Part shown: one piece after another, positions 53,178 through 60,980 of the stretch
How the letters are laid out: every line of letters starts with the position of its first letter
Numbering within the stretch: position 1 is the first letter of the stretch
Assembly: GCA_029549985.1 (NCBI GenBank)
Contig: JAKPIB010000014.1
Location: 1 to 64,000 of the forward strand
Direction of reading: 5' to 3'
DNA: 64,000 bases
Origin: Bacillota bacterium
GTDB lineage: Bacteria > Bacillota > Clostridia > Caldicoprobacterales > DTU083
Notes under the pieces: model-generated
Seen by the model: the letters and a program-made list of their open reading frames with translations, nothing else
Databases searched by the model: none
What the model was told of the DNA's origin: nothing
Program-made: the position numbers and the translations under genes

Positions 53178-54467
53178 TCAACCTCTGTTGCTGTTCTTAT
53201 TCGTCTTTTCAAATACCTTATCAAGAATCGGCACCATCAAGGCGGCGACAAATCCGCCCGAGTAGCCGTTGTTGTATAGGTTCATGCCAGCATGCAAAAA
53301 GGTAAGGTTGGTAGTAAATATAATATGTATTCCGCCGGCAATCATGCCCGGTATAATACCATAGTGACCGCTAATCGGAGCGAGCGTCGTGCCAAAGAGG
53401 GCAGCCAAAAGAGCCGAGGTTGAGCTTACGTCATGGATGCTGAAAAAGCCGATCAAGAAAACGCCTGTCAATATCGGGATGACATTGAAAGGGTGCTTTC
53501 CCGATGCGCCAAAACCTGCGACGGTGAAGATCCCTCCTATAGTTGGGCCGTTTAGCTCTCCTCCGACAATAAGAATATAGAGCGTTGAAAGTATACCCAA
53601 AACCGCCATATTGATCAATACCAAACCGATACCGTAACCATTCAAAAAGTCGGCGCATCCCCGTCCGGATTCGCGAAGAAGTTTCATATAGTCTTTGAAA
53701 GACAGGCGATTAAGGCACAATCCGGCAAGCAGTATTAGCGAGAACAAGGAAAAGATGAAGATAGCAAGCGGTTTGTTGTTTCCACCCGAAACGAAGTAAA
53801 CAGGATTGACTTCCACCCCGAAGCTCCTTAAAAAGGCAATGCACAAGGTGCCTACGATTCCTGCCGTAAAACCTATGTTATACAGGCTGAATCCCTTGTG
53901 AAAGCCGTAAAAATGCTTTGCCAGAAGCGGCATTACAAAGCCCGTAATAAAACCGGAAAGCACTCCAAAAAGTATACCCAAGTAAACGGGCAGTCCGACA
54001 TTAAAGGTGACCTCGCTTACAAGCGGAGCAAGCGCGGTTCCGAAAAGAGCAACTGGAACGAGCGTGCGAAACGGTGTATTGCTGATCCTTGCATAAGCCA
54101 GCACACCCAAGATTATTGGCGTCGAATTATAAATGTTTTTTCCGAAAAGAGAAAAGCCGGCAATGGTAAAAACCGCTGCAACGATAAGTCCGTTAATCCG
54201 TACCTTGCTGATTTTTATCACCAAAATTGCCTGAAGCACCATGATTGCGGCGTTGACTAACGTTGCTCCAATATTTGCGATATGAAAATAATCAGTGATA
54301 AGGTTTGATGAAGAGGCGAGGATTTTAATATTCCCGCTCAATATTTCTTTGGGCGTATTAAAGAAAAACGCAGTAAAAAACAAAGCGGCCGTAAATAAGG
54401 TGAAATACAGATACAGTATTTTCTCTGAAGCGTCAAGTACTTGTCCGTGTTTTGATTTATCAGGCAT
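53178..54467 (-). CDS. DUF1576 polytopic membrane protein with internal duplication
   Basis: The 429-residue protein has about ten or more hydrophobic helices and matches the DUF1576 family of unknown function. The two halves are clearly repeated. INGLIVAAVFTIAGF-x-x-x-GK and LNGPTIGGIFTVAGF-x-x-x-GK are 214 residues apart. FGTALAP pairs with FGTTLAP, and FHKGFSLYNIGF with LHAGMNLYNNGY. Such two-fold repeats are typical of channels and carriers, so a transport role is plausible; the substrate is unknown. By eye the gene is more AT-rich and uses ATT more than its neighbours. The ATG at 54467 follows AGAGGT. It sits right behind a tRNA terminator. Confidence 0.75.
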   Translation of the reverse strand: MPDKSKHGQVLDASEKILYLYFTLFTAALFFTAFFFNTPKEILSGNIKILASSSNLITDYFHIANIGATLVNAAIMVLQAILVIKISKVRINGLIVAAVFTIAGFSLFGKNIYNSTPIILGVLAYARISNTPFRTLVPVALFGTALAPLVSEVTFNVGLPVYLGILFGVLSGFITGFVMPLLAKHFYGFHKGFSLYNIGFTAGIVGTLCIAFLRSFGVEVNPVYFVSGGNNKPLAIFIFSLFSLILLAGLCLNRLSFKDYMKLLRESGRGCADFLNGYGIGLVLINMAVLGILSTLYILIVGGELNGPTIGGIFTVAGFGASGKHPFNVIPILTGVFLIGFFSIHDVSSTSALLAALFGTTLAPISGHYGIIPGMIAGGIHIIFTTNLTFLHAGMNLYNNGYSGGFVAALMVPILDKVFEKTNKNSNRG

Positions 54468-54553
54468 CGTTTTACCTCTTGTCATAAAATTTGGCGGAGA
54501 GGTGCTGCACTGAGCCCTGGTAATTTTGGTCGGCTTTCGCTATCAAAATAATG

Positions 54554-54587
54554 CTAAAATGTTATATGTATATTAAATAACATTTAG
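54554..54587 (-). repeat. AT-rich inverted repeat upstream of the DUF1576 gene
   Basis: CTAAAATGTTAT and ATAACATTTAG pair with one bulged base around an 11-nt centre. It lies 87 bp upstream of the DUF1576 ATG and could be an operator or an attenuator hairpin. Confidence 0.4.
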
Positions 54588-54589
54588 TT

Positions 54590-54787
54590 TCAACCAGTAT
54601 CAGCTTTAGCTTCTTCCTTGAAGTATCGTGCATACCGTTACTTATCGAAAAAACCAGGTGTCGAGCGCTGGCTTCTGTCAGCAATGATCATGATTTCTTT
54701 CCTAACGATTTGTCTTGCATGGTTCTGAATCGGTTGCCCGTTTCCCAGATCCTTAATAATTGCATTTCTATCGATTTGATATTCTTC
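54590..54787 (-). pseudogene. Possible eroded coding remnant
   Basis: One minus-strand frame reads 49 codons from EEYQIDRNAIIKDLGN to STPGFFDK. A TAA follows, then 15 more residues in the same frame (RYARYFKEEAKADTG) before a TGA. A TAA also stands directly before it. The composition looks like protein-coding sequence, but I cannot match it to a family and there is no start with a ribosome-binding site. It may be the end of a decayed gene or mobile element. Confidence 0.3.
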
Positions 54788-54981
54788 TTAGCTGTTTATT
54801 TTTACGCATTACACCTTGCTCGGGGTAGTATATACCATTTGCAGATTATTAGCAATATATCACACAGAAAAATAAAAGTCAACCTATGATCAGATCCGTA
54901 ATCTACCCCCGGACCATAACAAGCCGCATAAGCAGCTGTTTTATGCATTCATATACTGACTATACTATCCTATATACTTAA

Positions 54982-55010
54982 AGAGAATCCCCCGGCGGCG
55001 AGGGATTCTC
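54982..55010. repeat. Strong hairpin in the gene-poor stretch
   Basis: Nine-bp arms GAGAATCCC/GGGATTCTC enclose a GC-rich loop. On the minus strand it ends in TTTAAG, so it may be an old terminator for the orphan frame just upstream on that strand. Confidence 0.5.
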
Positions 55011-55030
55011 CCAAAAGGACCCGCGGCAGG

Positions 55031-55159
55031 TCAACTGCCGGCCGTAAGATACCCGATATTTGCATGGTCACTCAAGCTTAATCGCTGCACACCCAAAATG
55101 CCGGCAGACTGCTTGACCGCCGCAAATCCTTGTACACTTATTATGACCAGCGGCTGCAA
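55031..55159 (-). pseudogene. Orphan 42-codon reading frame, probably a gene end
   Basis: From TTG at 55159 the frame reads 42 residues (start MQPLVIISVQGFAAV, end SDHANIGYLTAGS). It stays open a further ten codons upstream. Codon choice looks like that of neighbouring genes and a hairpin follows the stop. No ribosome-binding site precedes the TTG. I do not recognise it; a 3' remnant of a deleted gene is the simplest reading. Confidence 0.25.
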
Positions 55160-55267
55160 AAATAAAAGTGAGTAATTATGTAAACACTATGGTCGTCCTG
55201 TCTCCAATGCCAGATCACAGAACCTGAACCAAATCTTCACTCATATATATATGTCGCTTTTCTGTCG

Positions 55268-55846
55268 TTAATTCAGCTCATCCAGGGTCAGGCTGAAACT
55301 TGGTACAAACCTTTCCATGAAATACTTTACTTCCGGCATGTTCAGGCTGTTAAGATCCCGTATGATGGACTTTTCCGCCTTGATGAACTCCTGGTTTCCT
55401 GCTTTCAGCTCCTCAATGCATTTCAGGTAGGCACAGATTTTGTCTGCAGCCTTGACCAACTGCCAGAGGTCTTCGTCCTCCTCTGCGGGGAAGAAAACCT
55501 GGCTGTAGTCGGCCTTCAGCTCATCAGGCAGCATGGAGAACAGCCTTTGATTCGCTACTGCTTCGATTGCCTTGTAAGCAGTCTTGATCTCGGGGTTGAA
55601 GTATTTTATCGGGGTAGCCAGATCTCCGGTGATCACTTCGCTGGCCTCGTGATAAACCGCCAGCAGCAGGACCTTCTGGGGGTCCGTGTCCCCATTGAAG
55701 CACCTGTTTCTTATTACCGCCAGACTGTGGGCTATCATGGCTACCTGGAGGCTGTGCTCCTGGATATTCTCATCCCTCGTGTTGCGCATCAGCCCCCAGC
55801 GCTTGATGTATTTCATCCTGGACAGATATGCAAAAAAATGGCTCAA
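55268..55846 (-). CDS. HD-domain 5'-deoxynucleotidase-like protein (YfbR type)
   Basis: The 192-residue protein has the HD metal motifs: EHSLQVAMIAHSL near residue 31, YHEASEVITGD near 66 (the HD position reads HE, as in YfbR) and the distal AADKICAY near 134. YfbR-type enzymes remove phosphate from dNMPs. The start is TTG after AAGGAGGATCGGCAG. It is a single gene, convergent with nothing and flanked by the gene-poor stretch. Confidence 0.85.
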   Translation of the reverse strand: MSHFFAYLSRMKYIKRWGLMRNTRDENIQEHSLQVAMIAHSLAVIRNRCFNGDTDPQKVLLLAVYHEASEVITGDLATPIKYFNPEIKTAYKAIEAVANQRLFSMLPDELKADYSQVFFPAEEDEDLWQLVKAADKICAYLKCIEELKAGNQEFIKAEKSIIRDLNSLNMPEVKYFMERFVPSFSLTLDELN

Positions 55847-56055
55847 CTGCCGATCCTCCTTATAAAGCTTGATTTTCCTGTAATATATTCTGCAAATGAG
55901 CCCGGTATCCTCTATACCTTTACCTCTACAGTCTCAAAGTATGTTGAACCTGCCTTCCGGCTTTGATAAAGCAGTGTCTGCCCCTGGCCCAATAGGACAG
56001 AATTGCTTTTAAATAGAGGCTTTTGCTATAGTAGGCATATGGACCCATGGGTATA

Positions 56056-56084
56056 TTGTCAACGACCTGTGGCGCTGGTATAAT
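56056..56084 (+). promoter_or_regulatory. Promoter of the folT transcript
   Basis: TTGTCA and a perfect TATAAT are spaced by 17 bp. Transcription would start near 56091, just before the riboswitch. Confidence 0.75.
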
Positions 56085-56094
56085 ATCCGTGAAT

Positions 56095-56190
56095 GTGCAG
56101 AGTAGGAATGGTGCGTTAAGTGTTAGGGGATGGGAAGTTGCCCCTAAACGAAGGGTCTTGTGCCCGCGATGCCCTTCCGCGTCCGCTGCC
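56095..56190 (+). ncRNA. Tetrahydrofolate (THF) riboswitch
   Basis: The element matches the THF aptamer: AGAGTAGG at the 5' side, GCGTTAAGTG, and a hairpin with 7-bp perfect arms TTAGGGG/CCCCTAA enclosing ATGGGAAGTTG. AACGAAGGG, CCCGCG and the closing TCCGCTGC follow. It precedes a folate-transporter gene, the usual target. The ends given are approximate. Confidence 0.9.
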
Positions 56191-56216
56191 ACAGTCAGGA
56201 GAATTTTCCGGCACTA

Positions 56217-56256
56217 CTCTCTTTGGCGTGGCACCCGTCTGCCATACTGAAGAGAG
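56217..56256 (+). promoter_or_regulatory. Ribosome-binding-site sequestering hairpin of folT
   Basis: CTCTCTT (56217-56223) can pair with AAGAGAG (56250-56256), which leads into the GAGGAGG ribosome-binding site. An inner TGGCA/TGCCA stem supports it. There is no T-run, so control would act on translation. Confidence 0.55.
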
Positions 56257-56267
56257 GAGGTGTTGAA

Positions 56268-56792
56268 ATGATAAAAAATCCTGTCAGGAAAATAGTATAT
56301 GCCGGTGTTTTCATAGCGCTCAACATCATATTGACCAGGCTTTTCAGCTATTCCGTCAAAATCGGCGGCATCACCGGGGTTCGTCTGAACGTCGGAGAGG
56401 TACCGCTGGTCTTGAGCGGCATCCTGCTGGGCCCGGTATATGGCGGCATAACAGGAGCCGCTGCTGACCTGCTCGGCTTTCCGATAAACCCCCAGGGCGC
56501 CTACTTCCCAGGGTTTACCCTGTCGGCCGCGCTCATGGGCCTGGTGCCAGGTTTATATGGAAAGCTTATTAAAGGTAAGTGGAGCCTGCTGCATATTTCT
56601 CTGGCCGTCATAGTGACAACAGTGCTGACATCTACAGTGCTGAATACCCTATGGGTATATATCCTGTCCGGAAAGGCTGTTGCAGTCCTGCTCCCGCCCC
56701 GTATAACTGCAAACATAGTGCTTATACCTGTATATATCTTTCTAATCAGCCTGTCACTCAAGCTATTCAGCAAAATCGACAGCAGGCCATAG
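56268..56792 (+). CDS. folT: ECF transporter S component for folate
   Basis: The 174-residue membrane protein has about six helices. The FolT-like stretches are RLNVGEVPLVLSGILLGP, GGITGAAADLLGF and FPGFTLSAALMG. It is the substrate-binding part of a group II ECF transporter and needs a shared EcfA/A'/T module encoded elsewhere; the CbiO/CbiQ pair in this window is dedicated to metal. The ATG at 56268 follows AGAGGAGGTG; the upstream frame runs through the riboswitch. The THF riboswitch supports folate as substrate. Confidence 0.9.
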   Translation: MIKNPVRKIVYAGVFIALNIILTRLFSYSVKIGGITGVRLNVGEVPLVLSGILLGPVYGGITGAAADLLGFPINPQGAYFPGFTLSAALMGLVPGLYGKLIKGKWSLLHISLAVIVTTVLTSTVLNTLWVYILSGKAVAVLLPPRITANIVLIPVYIFLISLSLKLFSKIDSRP

Positions 56793-56885
56793 GGCAGCAG
56801 ACTAATGGGCACCAGTTAAAAGAGCGACCAGTTAACAACAAGCTATGTTGAATCAGGCTATACGACAGTAACATACCATAAATCG

Positions 56886-56910
56886 AAAGCCCGGTTTCCC
56901 CGGGCTTTTT
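56886..56910. terminator. Terminator between folT and the DUF368 gene
   Basis: Nine-bp arms AAAGCCCGG/CCGGGCTTT with a 5-nt loop are followed by T-runs on the plus strand and a shorter one on the minus strand. Confidence 0.8.
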
Positions 56911-56918
56911 ACATTCAC

Positions 56919-57725
56919 CTAATCCGCTTTTTCAAACCTGCTCAGCAGGTACGATGCCGCACACCCTGCGGCCAGAAGCAATATTCCAAGGATATACTCG
57001 ATCTTCAGCATGAACCCGTGGAATATGAGCACAATCGACCCCAGTACAAAGCCCAGGATCCCGTAATAGGTATACCCATAGGCCTTTTTGAACAGCAGGG
57101 TGACAAGCTTGGCAAATGCGGCCACGCTGACGGCAAAGCCGATCCCTACGGGCAGGAGCACTGGGATATCAAATACCGGCACCGCATCTATTATCGGCTG
57201 ATAGGTCCCCAGATACATCATGATAAAGGCAGCGCTTATGCCTGGTGTAAGTGTCCCTATGCCCAGGATAGCACCGCTTATTGCAAGCAGAAAAAAGTCG
57301 GGCTCGACAACTGCGCCGGGTCCTGCAGTCTCGTTCAGGATATACAGCAATACAGCCAGGGTCAGGGTGGTGAAAAAGGCGATTAAGTATACCGGCCGAA
57401 AGCCATGTTTGTTGGCCTGCTTTCTCACTGACGGAAGGGTCCCGAGCATGAGGCCTATGAAGAGGTATTTCACCTGGACCTGGTAGTTTTGAAACAAGTG
57501 CCCCATCAGCCTGGTCAGGCTGAGAAAGCCAAAAGCAGCTCCCAGGGCTATCGGGAGAAAATACAGGGCTTGCTTTTTGAACTCCTTGAAAATATTGGCG
57601 ATGGCGTAGGTCAGCCTTTCGTATATACCGAACATGACGGCAAAGGCCCCGCCGCTCACCCCGGGGGCTATGCCGCTTGCCCCTATGATGAAGCCTATCA
57701 AAAAGTTGTATAGGAAATCCTTCAT
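56919..57725 (-). CDS. DUF368 (PopT-type) membrane protein, probable undecaprenyl-phosphate translocase
   Basis: The 268-residue protein has about eight helices. The DUF368 signatures are ASGIAPGVSGGAFAVMFGIYER at the N-terminus (residues 15-36) and the matching GIGTLTPGISAAFIMMYLGTY in the second half, which again shows an internal repeat. Members of this family (PopT) have been reported to recycle undecaprenyl phosphate across the membrane. That would serve the cell-wall pathway encoded in this window. The ATG at 57725 follows GCGAGGT. It lies 17 bp after the CorC-type gene. Confidence 0.85.
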   Translation of the reverse strand: MKDFLYNFLIGFIIGASGIAPGVSGGAFAVMFGIYERLTYAIANIFKEFKKQALYFLPIALGAAFGFLSLTRLMGHLFQNYQVQVKYLFIGLMLGTLPSVRKQANKHGFRPVYLIAFFTTLTLAVLLYILNETAGPGAVVEPDFFLLAISGAILGIGTLTPGISAAFIMMYLGTYQPIIDAVPVFDIPVLLPVGIGFAVSVAAFAKLVTLLFKKAYGYTYYGILGFVLGSIVLIFHGFMLKIEYILGILLLAAGCAASYLLSRFEKAD

Positions 57726-57742
57726 AACATACCTCGCTGGTA

Positions 57743-59038
57743 TCAGGCAGTACACACCTTTATTTTTGCGATCCGTTTTTCTTCTACCTTTTCGACTTTG
57801 AATACTATGTTGTCCAGCTCTATTACCGGTTTTTCCTCTTCACCAGGTATTTTGCCCAGCTGGCTTATCAAAAAGCCGCTCAAGGTCTCATAGTCATCTG
57901 TGGGTAGTTCGATCCCTATGAGGTCCTGGACCTTGTCCAGGCTTATGGAGCCGTTGAAGATATATGTCGAATCGTCGACCTTCTCAAACTCGGTCTCCTC
58001 TATGTCATACTCGTCGAATATGTTGCCGACTATCTCCTCAAGCAGGTCTTCTATCGTAATGATGCCTGCAGTTCCGCCATATTCATCAATGACGACCACC
58101 ATATGGACCTTCTTGAGCTGGAGCTCCTGGAACAGCTCATTCAGCTTCTTGGATTCCGGTACGAAATAAGGCTCCCGGATAAGCTTGCGCAAATCGAATC
58201 CCGCAGTATCCTCTGTTGCCAGGAACTGGATTATATCCTTGACATGGAGTATGCCTATTATATTGTCGATGCTATCTTCATATACCGGTATCCTTGTATA
58301 CTTTTCGCTGCGGATGAGGTCTATAAGCTCATCAAGGTCTGCATCGACAGGCAGGGCCGCGATCTGGGTCCTGTGGGTCATGATGTCCGACACTACCTTA
58401 TCATCGAACTCGAATATATTGTTGATGAACTCCTTCTCTATTTCATCGATCGTGCCCTTCTCCTCGCCGACATCGATCATCATCCGGATCTCCTCTTCAG
58501 TGACCTCTTCCTCGTCTGCATTCGGGTTGCCGCCGAATACTCTTATGAAAAAATTGGTCGAAATCGTGAGCAGCTTGACAAGGGGCGCCGTTATGACCGA
58601 AAGGAACCTCAGGGGGTCGACTACTCGCATGGCCAGCCGCTCTGCGCTTTGCATGGCCAGCCGCTTTGGCACCAGTTCCCCGAACACCAGTGTAAAATAT
58701 GATAGTATCAAGGTGATCAGCACTACTACCACAGGCTTTATCAGACCACGCGACGCAGCCAGGCCCAGGCTCTGCATATAATCAACCAGCGTATCGGCAA
58801 AGGTTTCGGATGCGAATGCGCTGGATAACAAGCCAGCCAGCGTGATCCCGATCTGGATGGTGGACAGGAACTTGCTGGGTTCGCCAAGCAGATTCCTGAG
58901 TTTTATGGCCTTCTTATTGCCCTCTTCAGCCATGAGCCTTATCCTGGTGTCATTCAGGGACACAAGGGCCATTTCAGAAGCAGCAAAAAAAGCATTCAGC
59001 AGTATCAGCACTATCAAAACTATTAACGATATCAACAT
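57743..59038 (-). CDS. DUF21-CBS-CorC/HlyC membrane protein
   Basis: The 431-residue protein has a CNNM/DUF21 transmembrane domain (about 1-190), a CBS pair (about 205-330, with MTHRTQIAALP and YTRIPVYEDS) and a CorC_HlyC C-terminal domain (about 345-425). Relatives export or regulate Mg2+ and Co2+; hemolysin in older names is misleading. The ATG at 59038 follows GGGAGG. Its mRNA leader contains a promoter, a short ORF and a terminator, so expression may be controlled by attenuation. Confidence 0.9.
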   Translation of the reverse strand: MLISLIVLIVLILLNAFFAASEMALVSLNDTRIRLMAEEGNKKAIKLRNLLGEPSKFLSTIQIGITLAGLLSSAFASETFADTLVDYMQSLGLAASRGLIKPVVVVLITLILSYFTLVFGELVPKRLAMQSAERLAMRVVDPLRFLSVITAPLVKLLTISTNFFIRVFGGNPNADEEEVTEEEIRMMIDVGEEKGTIDEIEKEFINNIFEFDDKVVSDIMTHRTQIAALPVDADLDELIDLIRSEKYTRIPVYEDSIDNIIGILHVKDIIQFLATEDTAGFDLRKLIREPYFVPESKKLNELFQELQLKKVHMVVVIDEYGGTAGIITIEDLLEEIVGNIFDEYDIEETEFEKVDDSTYIFNGSISLDKVQDLIGIELPTDDYETLSGFLISQLGKIPGEEEKPVIELDNIVFKVEKVEEKRIAKIKVCTA

Positions 59039-59076
59039 TTGGCTTGATCCTCCCAAAACAACATAAATAAAAAGAC

Positions 59077-59112
59077 AAAAAACCTCCGGCTCTGATCAGG
59101 GCCAGGCTTTTT
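59077..59112 (-). terminator. Terminator in the leader of the CorC-type gene
   Basis: On the minus strand AAAAAGCCTGGC pairs with GCC(GG)AGGTTTTTT around a 10-nt loop and runs into GTCTTTTTATTT. It ends about 39 bp before the gene start. Confidence 0.6.
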
Positions 59113-59115
59113 GCC

Positions 59116-59172
59116 TCAATCCTTATTGTCTGCGTTTGGGTTGCCAGTCTTACTGCCAGGGTTATCGTCCAT
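59116..59172 (-). CDS. Possible 18-residue leader peptide
   Basis: An ATG 11 bases after AGGCGGTG opens 18 codons (MDDNPGSKTGNPNADNKD), rich in Asp and Asn. The stop is 4 bp before the terminator hairpin. It lies between a good promoter and that terminator. It may be a leader peptide, a small protein with its own terminator, or chance. Confidence 0.3.
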   Translation of the reverse strand: MDDNPGSKTGNPNADNKD

Positions 59173-59211
59173 TGACTTGTTTTCACCGCCTGTTAGAAAT
59201 GTTTTGCCAAT

Positions 59212-59239
59212 ATTATAACATATCTTTTGTGATAGTAAA
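59212..59239 (-). promoter_or_regulatory. Promoter of the CorC-type leader
   Basis: On the minus strand TTTACT and a perfect TATAAT are spaced by 16 bp. The resulting leader to the CorC-type ATG would be about 165 nt. Confidence 0.6.
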
Positions 59240-59265
59240 GCATATTCTATGTCAGGCTCAGCCTG

Positions 59266-60921
59266 CTAGACGTGGAAGCAGCTGCCGCCTATGAACTCTC
59301 TCAATATGGAGTTATTAGGTATATCCGTGGCATCAAGGTCAACAAAGTACTTGAGGAACTTCCTCAGCCTGTTTATCTCGGGGAAATACCTGTGATCGTC
59401 CGGGATATCCTCCAGCAGGCTGAGGATGTATGGTTTCAGTACTGCCAGCTCATATACAAGGGCTGAATTCAGCATGATGTCCGCAGACTCCTGGAAGGGG
59501 AATATATACTTCTCCTCGCCCCGCCTCACGGAAGCCCACATGTCAAGGGTCGCCTCTATGGATGTGCCCCTGAACTGATGGTCCCTGACCATGCGCCTGA
59601 TAAGCCTTGTATCCGTGGTCGGTATCCGGTTGTGATCATCGATATTGAGCTGCGTAAGGGCACTGATATATATCTTGTACTTGTTTTCCCTGGGTATCAT
59701 TTCAGTCAGCTTTTCATTGAGGCCGTGTATGCCTTCAACGATTATCGGCTGGTCCTCATTCACCTTGATCTCTGTCCCCGTATACACCCTTTTGCCAAGA
59801 GAGAAGTTGTAGGTAGGGATCTCAACCCGCTGGCCCTGGATTAGCCGGGTCATCTGTTCGTTGAACAGCTCCAGGTCTATCGCATCGATCGATTCCAGGT
59901 CCCTTTCGCCCTTGTCGTCCATGGGGATATCATCCCTGTCCAGATAATAGTTGTCCATGGATATCGGCACGGGAAGGAGCCCGTTGACCATCATCTGGAT
60001 CTTCAGGCGCTGGGCAAAGGTGGTCTTGCCCGAGGACGACGGGCCTGCTATGAGCACAAGCCTGATCCTGTCCTTCTGGCGGGCTATTTCATCGGCTATA
60101 AATGCGATCTGCTTTTCATGCTGGGCTTCACAGATCCTGATAAGCTCGCCGCCCCGGCCTTCCTCTATCCTCCTGTTGAGGTCGGCTATGTTCTCGATAT
60201 TGATGATTTTTGCCCATTTTTCAGACTGGCGGAAGATGGTGAACAGCTTGGGGCTGTCCTTAAAAGGCGCCAGCTCACTGGGGTTTTCCTTGTCAGGATA
60301 CCTCAGGACTACACCGGGCAGGTAGAACTTAAGCCCAAAGGTTTTGAGGCAGCCCGTGGACGGAACCATATAGCCGTATAGGTAGTCGTACATCCAGCCG
60401 CATTTGTAAAGCGATATTTTGTCCTCCGTCCGGTATCTGAGCAGGTCCAGCTTGTCGTCAAAGCCCATCTCCCTGAAGATCCTGCCCGCCTCTTCGACCG
60501 GCATATCTATTTTGACGAAAGGCTCGTCGGCCTCAACTATTTTCCTCATCTGGTGCTCTATCCTATGCACCTGCCTGGGCGTAAGTGTAAAGTCCCCGTG
60601 GACTTCGCAGTACAGGCCGCCCCCGAAGGAATGCTCGATCGAGACCTTGCAGTCCGGGAAGACCTCCCTGCAGGCCCTTATAAAGACAAAGACCAGGCTG
60701 CGGATATAGATCCGCTGACCGTCCCCGGTCGTTATATCTACAGGCTCCAGGTCGCAATCTTCATGCAGCCTGTAATTAAGCTCCCTGATCTGGTTGTTGA
60801 CCATCACAGCTATGATCCGGCTGCAATCTACCGTAAAAAAATTCGATAGTGCTTCAATGGCAGTCGTACCCTTGCTGGCGCTGATCGTCTTGCCCTGATA
60901 TATGATGTTGATTTGCTCCAT
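59266..60921 (-). CDS. TGS/threonyl-tRNA-synthetase-like domain fused to uridine kinase
   Basis: The 551-residue protein joins an N-terminal TGS-like part (about 1-60) and a synthetase-like second-additional domain (about 80-200, with ECGWMYDYLYGYM-like residues KCGWMYDYLYGYMVP). The nucleoside kinase domain begins near residue 270, with Walker A GPSSSGKTT near 292, then SMDNYYLDRD and VEGIHGLNE. This fusion is common in Firmicutes and usually annotated uridine kinase; the preferred nucleoside is unproven. It is monocistronic or follows the VanW unit after 59 bp. Confidence 0.88.
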   Translation of the reverse strand: MEQINIIYQGKTISASKGTTAIEALSNFFTVDCSRIIAVMVNNQIRELNYRLHEDCDLEPVDITTGDGQRIYIRSLVFVFIRACREVFPDCKVSIEHSFGGGLYCEVHGDFTLTPRQVHRIEHQMRKIVEADEPFVKIDMPVEEAGRIFREMGFDDKLDLLRYRTEDKISLYKCGWMYDYLYGYMVPSTGCLKTFGLKFYLPGVVLRYPDKENPSELAPFKDSPKLFTIFRQSEKWAKIINIENIADLNRRIEEGRGGELIRICEAQHEKQIAFIADEIARQKDRIRLVLIAGPSSSGKTTFAQRLKIQMMVNGLLPVPISMDNYYLDRDDIPMDDKGERDLESIDAIDLELFNEQMTRLIQGQRVEIPTYNFSLGKRVYTGTEIKVNEDQPIIVEGIHGLNEKLTEMIPRENKYKIYISALTQLNIDDHNRIPTTDTRLIRRMVRDHQFRGTSIEATLDMWASVRRGEEKYIFPFQESADIMLNSALVYELAVLKPYILSLLEDIPDDHRYFPEINRLRKFLKYFVDLDATDIPNNSILREFIGGSCFHV

Positions 60922-60980
60922 TTCCTTTCACCCTTCCGAACAGAGTCTATACCGGATATTTTGCCGGATAGGCTGATAAA

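Larger units (their letters stand above)
54488..55267. other. 780-bp stretch without an intact gene
   Basis: Between the DUF1576 gene and the HD-domain gene I find no intact gene. The stretch holds an AT-rich inverted repeat near the DUF1576 promoter, two short decayed or orphan reading frames on the minus strand, and one strong hairpin. It is the longest gene-poor stretch in the window. Confidence 0.6.

Noticed and set aside
58974-59186. 70-codon frame running through the CorC leader
   Set aside because: It runs through the terminator and the start of the CorC-type gene in another frame, and its sequence is low in protein-like features.
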